DNA from: Bacteroidales bacterium UBA5219
Lineage (GTDB): Bacteria > Bacteroidota > Bacteroidia > Bacteroidales > ML635J-15
Reading direction: 5' to 3'
NCBI GenBank assembly: GCA_002412425.1
Contig: DHVB01000041.1
Span: 1 to 28,073, forward strand
DNA: 28,073 nt
Notes under the pieces: model-generated
The model's input: the letters and a program-made list of their open reading frames with translations, nothing else
Database searches by the model: none
What the model was told of the DNA's origin: nothing
Shown: positions 16,569 to 22,239 of the stretch, piece after piece
Position numbering within the stretch: position 1 is the stretch's first letter
Layout: each line of letters starts with the position of its first letter
Position numbers and translations under genes: made by a program

Positions 16569-17123
16569 ATAGAAAAGAGAAGTAATTTTTCGCAGAACAA
16601 AAAACAAGGCGAGCACAGAATCAACAACTATATACGCGCGCCATTTGTTCGTTTAGTTGGGGACAACATCGAAAAACAAGGTATAGTAAGTTTAAGAGAA
16701 GCTTTAGAAGTAGCAGATAATTTAGGACTTGATTTGGTGGAAATTTCGCCTAATGCAGAACCACCAGTATGTAAAGTTATCGACTATCAAAAGTTTTTGT
16801 ATCAGCAAAGAAAAAGACAAAAAGAGATACAAAGTAAAGCGGTAAAGGTTACTATAAAAGATATTCGTTTCGGTCCAAATACCGATGAACACGACTACAA
16901 CTTTAAACTTAAACACGCTCAAAAATTCCTAGAAGAAGGAAATAAAGTTAGAGCATTTGTGTTTTTTAAAGGTCGGTCGATATTATACAAAGAACAAGGC
17001 GAAATTTTATTATTAAAATTAGCCCAAGATTTAGAAGAATATGCAAAAGTTGACCAATTGCCTAAATTAGAAGGCAAAAGAATGCAGATTCTACTATCAC
17101 CGAAAACCAGTAAGAAAAAATAA
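16569..17123 (+). CDS. infC: Translation initiation factor IF-3 (probable AUA start)
   Basis: IF3 binds the 30S subunit and proofreads start codons. The frame runs from ATA at 16569 to the stop at 17123, giving 184 residues, close to the 180 of E. coli. The N-domain begins with HRINNYIRAPFVRLVGDNIE and continues through the LREALEVAD helix and LDLVEISPNAEPPVCKVIDY, a strong IF3 signature. A basic linker (YQQRKRQKEIQSK) leads to the C-domain (KDIRFGPNTDEHDY to the C-terminus). Starting at the first standard start codon (TTG 16734) would delete the first 55 residues and half the N-domain, so it is rejected. Near-cognate starts are a known feature of infC (AUU in E. coli) that lets IF3 repress its own translation. 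Here the codon appears to be AUA. Confidence 0.9.
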   Translation: MEKRSNFSQNKKQGEHRINNYIRAPFVRLVGDNIEKQGIVSLREALEVADNLGLDLVEISPNAEPPVCKVIDYQKFLYQQRKRQKEIQSKAVKVTIKDIRFGPNTDEHDYNFKLKHAQKFLEEGNKVRAFVFFKGRSILYKEQGEILLLKLAQDLEEYAKVDQLPKLEGKRMQILLSPKTSKKK

Positions 17124-17148
17124 TAACTTAATTAAAAAATTTGAAGCG

Positions 17149-17346
17149 ATGCCAAAAATGAAAACTAAATCCGGAGCAAAGAAAAGATTTTCACTAACCG
17201 GTACAGGAAAAATTAAAAGAAAACATGCTTATAAAAGTCATATTTTGACTAAGAAAACGATAAAACGTAAAAGAGCATTAACTCATACAACAACAGTTGC
17301 AGATCCTGATAAGAAAAACATCTTGTTGTGTTTGGGAATGAAATAA
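17149..17346 (+). CDS. rpmI: 50S ribosomal protein L35
   Basis: The product is 65 residues, highly basic, beginning MPKMKTKSGAKKRFSLTGTG, with the usual L35 pattern KRKHAYKSHIL and a long run of lysines and arginines. Length is normal. It lies 25 nt after infC and 79 nt before rplT, in the standard infC-rpmI-rplT order. Confidence 0.96.
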   Translation: MPKMKTKSGAKKRFSLTGTGKIKRKHAYKSHILTKKTIKRKRALTHTTTVADPDKKNILLCLGMK

Positions 17347-17425
17347 TTAAAAAGAGTATTAATCAGAGTGCTATAGCCGAAAGATTCTGTAAAAAGAACG
17401 CTATACATTCGCAAAATGTAAAATT

Positions 17426-17770
17426 ATGGCAAGAAGTGTAAATTCCGTTGCTTCTAGAAACAGAAGAAGAAAAGTTCTAAAGCAAACAAAAGGTTATTTT
17501 GGTGCAAGAGGTAACGTCTGGACAGTAGCAAAAAATGCTTATGAAAAAGGACTTACTTATGCATACAGAGATAGAAAAACTAAAAAGAGAAATTTTAGAG
17601 CATTATGGATACAACGTATTAATGCAGGTGCTCGCCTCAATGGTATGAGTTATTCTCAATTTATGGGAAAAATTCATGCTAATAAAATAGAACTTAACAG
17701 AAAAGTTTTAGCCGATTTAGCAATGAATCATCCTAAAGCTTTTGAAGCTATTTGTAAAAAATTAAAATAA
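17426..17770 (+). CDS. rplT: 50S ribosomal protein L20
   Basis: The product is 114 residues, starting MARSVNSVASRNRRRKVLKQ, with the L20 signatures KGYFGARGN, YAYRDRKTKKRNFR and LWIQRINAGARLNGMSYSQF. L20 binds 23S rRNA early in 50S assembly, and in several bacteria also represses its own operon. It is last in the operon and is followed by a strong terminator. The 79-nt spacer upstream is longer than usual and contains a possible TATAGC/GCTATA stem. Confidence 0.97.
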   Translation: MARSVNSVASRNRRRKVLKQTKGYFGARGNVWTVAKNAYEKGLTYAYRDRKTKKRNFRALWIQRINAGARLNGMSYSQFMGKIHANKIELNRKVLADLAMNHPKAFEAICKKLK

Positions 17771-17794
17771 TTTAAAAAAATCTTACTGGAAAAT

Positions 17795-17827
17795 AAAAAA
17801 ACCGTTTGTTGTGCAAACGGTTTTTTT
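17795..17827 (+). terminator. Rho-independent terminator after rplT
   Basis: An 8-bp stem ACCGTTTG/CAAACGGT with a 5-nt loop (TTGTG) is flanked by six A and followed by seven T, which extend the stem and supply the U-tract. It is the clearest terminator in the window and ends the thrS operon. Confidence 0.9.
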
Positions 17828-17870
17828 ATTTATATATATCAAAAAATTGGCTTAAATTTTGTATGTTTTA

Positions 17871-17900
17871 TTGTTAGATAAGATATTTTTTGTATATTTG
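17871..17900 (+). promoter_or_regulatory. Bacteroidota-type promoter of the DUF2141 gene
   Basis: A TTG at 17871-17873, a 19-nt spacer and TATATTTG at 17893-17900 together match the -33/-7 consensus. This is the best complete promoter in the window, and it drives a gene that is broken. Confidence 0.6.
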
Positions 17901-17918
17901 TTATAAAAATTTACTGTT

Positions 17919-18350
17919 ATGAAAAAAATTAGTTTTATTTTAGTTTTCCTACTCAGTTTCGGGATTATAGCTCATTCTCAAAGTATTACTTTTAATATTA
18001 CAGGAATATAAAAAGCTATAGGAAGGATACATTTAGGTTTCTTTACAAATGAAAAAGATTATAAAATAGAGAAGCCAACAATAAATAAGTATATATCAAA
18101 AAAAGACTTGAAGAACGGCAAAATTACTGTTCGATTTGATGACATTCCTGCAGGAACTTATGGAGTATGTTTATTAGATGATGAAAATGAAAATGGGAAA
18201 ATGGATTATTCATTTTTTATTCCTCAAGAAGGTTTTGGATTTTCAAATTATTATCACAAAGGTATGTCTAAACCCAAATTTGATAGTTTTAAATTTGACT
18301 TAGATAGTGGTGTGCATAAAGTCGTGGAAATTAAAATCCGATACATGTAA
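17919..18350 (+). pseudogene. DUF2141 family exported protein, interrupted by TAA
   Basis: Read from the ATG at 17919, a signal peptide (MKKISFILVFLLSFGIIAHSQ) leads into ITFNITGI. Then comes a TAA at 18009-18011 (codon 31), and the same frame continues with KAIGRIHLGFFTNEKDY, TVRFDDIPAGTYGVCLLDDENENGK and EGFGFSNY to a stop at 18350. The whole is 143 residues, a normal DUF2141 length, and no indel is needed, so a single nonsense change disrupts it. The downstream open part alone (18108-18350) lacks a signal peptide. The family consists of small secreted proteins of unknown function. It could be a recent pseudogene, a sequencing error or, less likely, a read-through case. Confidence 0.8.
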
Positions 18351-18435
18351 CTCAGTTAAAAGTTAAAAGTTGTCATGTCCTAAAATAGGTTTACACTTTA
18401 TAAACTTTAGGAACTTTATAAACTTTTAACTGATG
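18351..18435. repeat. Heptad-type inverted repeat between convergent genes
   Basis: CTCAGTTAAAAGTTAAAAG starts right after the DUF2141 stop, and its mirror AACTTTTAACTGA ends 2 nt before the nitroreductase stop. The middle has a direct repeat of ACTTTATAAACTT (from about 18393 and 18411). This may serve as a bidirectional 3' end for the two convergent genes. Confidence 0.65.
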
Positions 18436-19002
18436 TTATTCTTTGTCGAATGGTTTATTAAAAACAATTTCGTTTAGCTCCATTCTTTCTCTTGGCATAA
18501 TTTCCATTTTATAAATATCAAGAGGCAAATTTCCAGGCAAACCGCCATAGCCAACAGCAATAATTGTTACAGCTTCCATATAATCTGGTATATTTAAAAC
18601 CTCTCTTGCTTTGTTCGCATCAAAGCCACTCATATTTCGTAAAGAAATTCCCATTGATTCTGCCATAAGAGTCATATTGCCTACAGCTAAGCCCAAATCA
18701 TATTTTGCGTGAGTTAATGTATCTCCAGTTTTTGGGTTTCGTGTGTTAACTAAAGTAACTATTAAAACTGGAGCAGCTTTAGCCCATGCTTGATTAAACT
18801 CAACCAATAATTCTAAAATTTGATTGTATAATTCGGGATCTTTTTCTTTATCTGCATAGATAAAACGCCAAGGCTGAAAATTATATGCAGAAGCAGCCCA
18901 ACGAGCAGCATCAAACATTTTTTCTAAATCTTCAGGCTTAATACCTTTATCATAATAACCCCTTGGACTACGTCTTGATTTTATTAATTCATAAATATCC
19001 AT
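18436..19002 (-). CDS. Nitroreductase-family FMN-dependent oxidoreductase
   Basis: The product is 188 residues. The N-terminus (DIYELIKSRRSPRGYYDKGI) carries the basic FMN-phosphate-binding stretch of nitroreductases. AARWAASAYNFQPWRFIY matches the AP/SxxNxQPWRF motif, and DLGLAVGNMTLMAESMGI and TIIAVGYGG complete the fold signature. Members use NAD(P)H to reduce nitro groups, quinones or other acceptors as FMN homodimers; the substrate here cannot be told. No signal peptide is present, so it is cytoplasmic. It is monocistronic with its own -7 element, and it converges on the broken DUF2141 gene. Confidence 0.9.
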   Translation of the reverse strand: MDIYELIKSRRSPRGYYDKGIKPEDLEKMFDAARWAASAYNFQPWRFIYADKEKDPELYNQILELLVEFNQAWAKAAPVLIVTLVNTRNPKTGDTLTHAKYDLGLAVGNMTLMAESMGISLRNMSGFDANKAREVLNIPDYMEAVTIIAVGYGGLPGNLPLDIYKMEIMPRERMELNEIVFNKPFDKE

Positions 19003-19023
19003 AGCGTCTGAATTTTAATTTTT

Positions 19024-19031
19024 CAAATTTA
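19024..19031 (-). promoter_or_regulatory. Putative -7 element for the nitroreductase gene
   Basis: On the minus strand this reads TAAATTTG, matching TAnnTTTG, 21 nt before the start codon at 19002. Confidence 0.45.
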
Positions 19032-19194
19032 ACATTTATTTATTTTAAATGTTCTTAAAAACTTACTTTTTTATATTAAGCGTAATTTTTTTCCAATAAG
19101 GTTTCATTTTTAATATAAAAACTTAGACAAATTTTGAAATTCAGACAAAAACACCTTAACTTATTTGCTACGGACAAACGTTTGCCTACTACCC

Positions 19195-19261
19195 CGCTCG
19201 CTCGGGTTTGCAATCCGAGTGTAAAATTACCAAGCACTCGGATTGCAAATCCGAGCGAGCG
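19195..19261. repeat. 27-bp inverted repeat with 13-nt loop
   Basis: The left arm 19195-19221 begins CGCTCGCTCGG and ends GCAATCCGAGTG. The right arm 19235-19261 begins CACTCGGATTGC and ends CCGAGCGAGCG. They pair at 26 of 27 positions around the loop TAAAATTACCAAG. The arms are GC-rich in an AT-rich genome. No T-tract follows on either strand, so a terminator role is unlikely. The stretch 19032-19194 before it holds nothing I recognise. Confidence 0.85.
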
Positions 19262-19265
19262 TCAG

Positions 19266-19328
19266 GGGTGTTGGAGCAAGCATCATGGGTGTTGGAGCGA
19301 GTGTCATAAGTGTTGTGATTGCGAGCAG
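19266..19328. repeat. 21-nt direct repeats
   Basis: Two near-identical 21-nt units (GGGTGTTGGAGCAAGCATCAT and the unit at 19287-19307, differing at three positions) are followed by a third degenerate unit beginning AAGTGTTG. The end of the preceding hairpin (GAGCGAGCGTCAG) resembles the tail of a unit, so hairpin and direct repeats overlap in phase. Confidence 0.7.
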
Positions 19329-19555
19329 AGTGAGCTTGCGAACTCTGCGAAGCAATAGACGCGACAGCCTCTTTTAACACTTCAACTACGTTCAGTGCAT
19401 CGCTTTTAACTTTTAACTGATTGTCCCTTTTGTGTCCTTTTGTGTCTTTTGTGGTTCAAACAATAGACGCGTCAGCCCCTTTACCTTCGGTGAGCTCGCA
19501 AGCTCGGTTCGACACTTCAACTACGTTCAGTGCATCGCTTTTAACTTTTAACTGA
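19321..19555. repeat. Mosaic repeat: modules A-B-C-A-B
   Basis: Module A (19321-19375: GCGAGCAGAGTGAGCTTGCG, GCAATAGACGCGACAGCC) is followed by a short B (19378-19420: CACTTCAACTACGTTCAGTG to CTTTTAACTGA). Next come C (19421-19460: TTGTCCCTTTTGTGTC, TTTTGTGGTTCAAA), a short A (19461-19480: CAATAGACGCGTCAGCCCC) and a full B (19482-19555). It ends 2 nt before the stop of the MCE gene. The modules match those at 1-122 and 11083-11360. No gene is present. Confidence 0.8.
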
Positions 19556-19557
19556 AT

Positions 19558-20943
19558 TTATTCCCCAGCCACTATAGCAATACCTTTTGCATAACTTACA
19601 ACTTGATCTCCAACAAGTGCAACAGGAAAAGCATCTGAAAAATCTTCTTTTGCTAAATTTAGGTAATAATCTGTTTGTGAGGTGCTTTCGTGAGGGAAAA
19701 TTAAATATTTGTAATAAGCCCCTGATTTTATTTCAATTACATCTGTATAACCTTTTAATTCATCAGAGTTTAAATCTATTTTATCGACAGCAGAACGAAT
19801 TTGAATCATAAAAATTACCTTTCCCTGATAATTTGATAAATCATCTTTTTTATTTTCTTTTTCTTGTCTTTTTTGTTCTTTTTCATAATTTTTTTGAACT
19901 TCTTTTTCGCTCTTTTCAAGCTGTCTTTCTAAAACTCGCTTATCTCTTTTCGAAAGCTCCGAAGGGTCAGCAACATTAACTGTTCGCCCAATATTCATTA
20001 AGCTAAAGTTGACATATTTTTTTGGATTATACTGGATATCGAAAAGTAAACTTTTTAAATTAGTAGCAGCATCTTCTATTTGTTGTGCAAAATTGTCATC
20101 ATTCAATAATTTTCCTAAGCTTCCTTCGCCCCTATTTGCTCTATCTAATATTTGATTAAAGTTTTGAATAGCATCGTTTGCTTGAGCCATTGTTTTGCTA
20201 ATATCAATTGCAACTAAAGTGTCAGAAAAAGAAGATAAATTTTTAAAAATATTTTCCATATTTTCTGAATTATCTTTTAACATAGCTGTTATAAACTCGA
20301 GATTAGACAAAGTTCTTGCTATCTTAGTTGATTCTTCTTTTAACATACCATCTACACTAATTGCAGAACTTTCGATATAAACTAAAGTATTTTTAATGCT
20401 TGCAAAACTTTTTTCAAGATTAGCTCTAGTATCTTCGTTAAAGATATAAGTTATCACAGTAATTGCATTTGTTAGCTCTGCCATCAACTGTTCGGCTTGT
20501 TGTTTTACAGGCAACATCTGCATACTTACTTGGTCTTTTAAGCTTTGCTCTACTTGTCCAATCAAAAAACCTTCAGGTGCAATATATGTTGTTTTGTTTC
20601 CAAATTCAAGTTCAATTCCTTTAGTTCCCATTAAATCCATGCTATAAATACGTGCTATAGTAGAATCTGGAATTGCAAATTCATTAGTTATATCAATTCT
20701 TACCAACAGCTTATAATTTTCTGCAGGCAATAATTTTATTTTGCCAACTTGCCCTACTTTATAGCCATTCACAGTAACATAACTAGATTCATTCAGTCCT
20801 TCAATTCTGTCATAATAAATATAATAGGAATTCACTTTATTAAATAAAGATACACCTTTTAAAAAATTAAAACCCCAATATGTAACAGCCAATATTGCTA
20901 TTGCGACAAATGAGTAAAATATGTATTTCTTTTTTTTGTTCAT
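19558..20943 (-). CDS. MCE/MlaD-family lipid-transport protein with SPOR-like C-terminus
   Basis: The product is 461 residues. A single N-terminal membrane segment (about 8-26) is followed by an MCE/MlaD domain (about 37-115: YYIYYDRIEGLNESSYVTVNGYKVG, cut at GLNESSYVTVNGYKVG). Then comes a long helical region (about 130-300) as in MCE proteins that bridge the periplasm, and a Lys/Glu-rich coil (about 340-368). A C-terminal domain (about 375-455) starts VIFMIQIRSA and resembles the end of the neighbouring amidase. MlaD-type proteins form hexameric rings that move phospholipids between membranes with an MlaE/MlaF pump. No mlaE or mlaF is in the window, though genes further downstream on this strand are not adjacent here. 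It overlaps the amidase gene by 4 nt (ATGA), so the two are co-translated. Confidence 0.85.
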   Translation of the reverse strand: MNKKKKYIFYSFVAIAILAVTYWGFNFLKGVSLFNKVNSYYIYYDRIEGLNESSYVTVNGYKVGQVGKIKLLPAENYKLLVRIDITNEFAIPDSTIARIYSMDLMGTKGIELEFGNKTTYIAPEGFLIGQVEQSLKDQVSMQMLPVKQQAEQLMAELTNAITVITYIFNEDTRANLEKSFASIKNTLVYIESSAISVDGMLKEESTKIARTLSNLEFITAMLKDNSENMENIFKNLSSFSDTLVAIDISKTMAQANDAIQNFNQILDRANRGEGSLGKLLNDDNFAQQIEDAATNLKSLLFDIQYNPKKYVNFSLMNIGRTVNVADPSELSKRDKRVLERQLEKSEKEVQKNYEKEQKRQEKENKKDDLSNYQGKVIFMIQIRSAVDKIDLNSDELKGYTDVIEIKSGAYYKYLIFPHESTSQTDYYLNLAKEDFSDAFPVALVGDQVVSYAKGIAIVAGE

Positions 20944-22154
20944 TTATTTTTTTGTTGGCTTCTTGCTTCATTAAGCGGGATACGCTCTCCATTCTTAAAT
21001 GCCACAATAAAGCTGTCTGAATAATCTAATTTTACTTTTTTATGTAGTTCTACAATTTTATCATAATCACTATCTCTTCCAATTGTATATTTGTACATTC
21101 CACCTTGCAAATATACATCAACATTCTGATATGATTTAAAATTTTTGGGTTTTATTTCAATTTTTTTTGCTGATGTCATAATTTGAATTTTGAAAATTAT
21201 CTCAGACTCAGCTGGTTTAGCAACAGTTTCCTCATTTGTTATTTTTTGATTTTCTGTTTGTTTTACTTCTTGCTCTACTTTAGTTTCTTCTTTAATTTCT
21301 ATTTTATTTTCCTCTTTATTTACTTCAGTTTTAATTTCGGGTTCATTATTTTTAGAATTTGCTGGCTCAACAGATTCATCTTCATAACTTTTTTTATAAA
21401 CTTTAAACGCATCAAACATAGCTTTCACAAGTGCCTTTTGTCCAGCATCGGAATTCAAATATTTTTCTTCTTCTAAATTAGAAATAAAACCTAATTCGAC
21501 TAATACGCTTGGCATAGATGTTTTCCAAAGCACTAAAAATGGAGCTTGCTTAACGCCTCTGCTAAATCTTTTTACATCTTTTGTAAATTTATCTTGAATT
21601 GCCCGTGCCATAACTAATGACTGATTTAAGTTCACATTTTGATATAAACTAAATATGATATGCGACTCAGGATCGTTTGGATCAAAACCACCATAATTTT
21701 CTTGATAATTTTCTTCTTGCAATATCACTGAGTTTTCCAATTTTACCACATTCAAATTTGCTCCCGACTTATCAATTCCCATCACAAAAGTTTCTGTTCC
21801 ATTTGCACTTTTACTGTCCGAAGCATTTATATGAATACTAATAAATAAATCTGCATGATTTTTATTTGCAATATTTGCTCTTTCGTGTAATGCCAGGTAT
21901 TTGTCTGTATCTCTAGTATAAATGACTTTAATACTTGGGAAAGCTTTTTTTATTTCCTCACCAAACATTAATGCCATTTTTAATGTTAAATCTTTTTCTT
22001 TAGAAATTTTGCCTACAGCTCCAGGGTCCTTACCTCCATGTCCAGCATCTATAACAACTGTTTTTATAGCAAAACTTTGAGAATTTGCTATTTTTCCTGT
22101 TCCAAATAGAAAAAAAACAAGACTAAAAATAAAAAAACACTTATTTTTTATCAT
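20940..22154 (-). CDS. N-acetylmuramoyl-L-alanine amidase (Amidase_3)
   Basis: The product is 404 residues from the ATG at 22154, where a good signal peptide begins (MIKNKCFFIFSLVFFLFGTG). Longer in-frame starts up to 22316 give an unlikely basic N-terminus. The zinc amidase domain (about 31-255) has its metal ligands and catalytic residues: H39 in DAGHGG, E53 in KEKDLT, H108 in SIHINAS and E220 in VLVELGF. An insertion around GFDPNDPESHIIFS resembles the autoinhibitory segment of AmiB-type enzymes. A Lys/Glu-rich linker (about 258-318) joins a C-terminal SPOR-like domain (about 319-395). It cleaves the amide between MurNAc and the peptide stem during division or recycling. It is translationally coupled to the MCE gene downstream and divergent from the LptD-like gene. 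Confidence 0.93.
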   Translation of the reverse strand: MIKNKCFFIFSLVFFLFGTGKIANSQSFAIKTVVIDAGHGGKDPGAVGKISKEKDLTLKMALMFGEEIKKAFPSIKVIYTRDTDKYLALHERANIANKNHADLFISIHINASDSKSANGTETFVMGIDKSGANLNVVKLENSVILQEENYQENYGGFDPNDPESHIIFSLYQNVNLNQSLVMARAIQDKFTKDVKRFSRGVKQAPFLVLWKTSMPSVLVELGFISNLEEEKYLNSDAGQKALVKAMFDAFKVYKKSYEDESVEPANSKNNEPEIKTEVNKEENKIEIKEETKVEQEVKQTENQKITNEETVAKPAESEIIFKIQIMTSAKKIEIKPKNFKSYQNVDVYLQGGMYKYTIGRDSDYDKIVELHKKVKLDYSDSFIVAFKNGERIPLNEARSQQKNK

Positions 22155-22239
22155 TAAAGCAAAAGTTTTATTAAACAAAAGGTTTTTTTCATTAGTTTTG
22201 ACCAAAATTTTTATTTTGTACAAAAGTAGTAATTTCATA

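Noticed and set aside
19134..19380. Small Cys-rich open frames on both strands across the 21-nt repeats
   Set aside because: Their apparent 7-residue repeats come directly from the DNA direct repeats and hairpin. They have no start context, no family resemblance, and overlap repeat modules shared with other non-coding loci.
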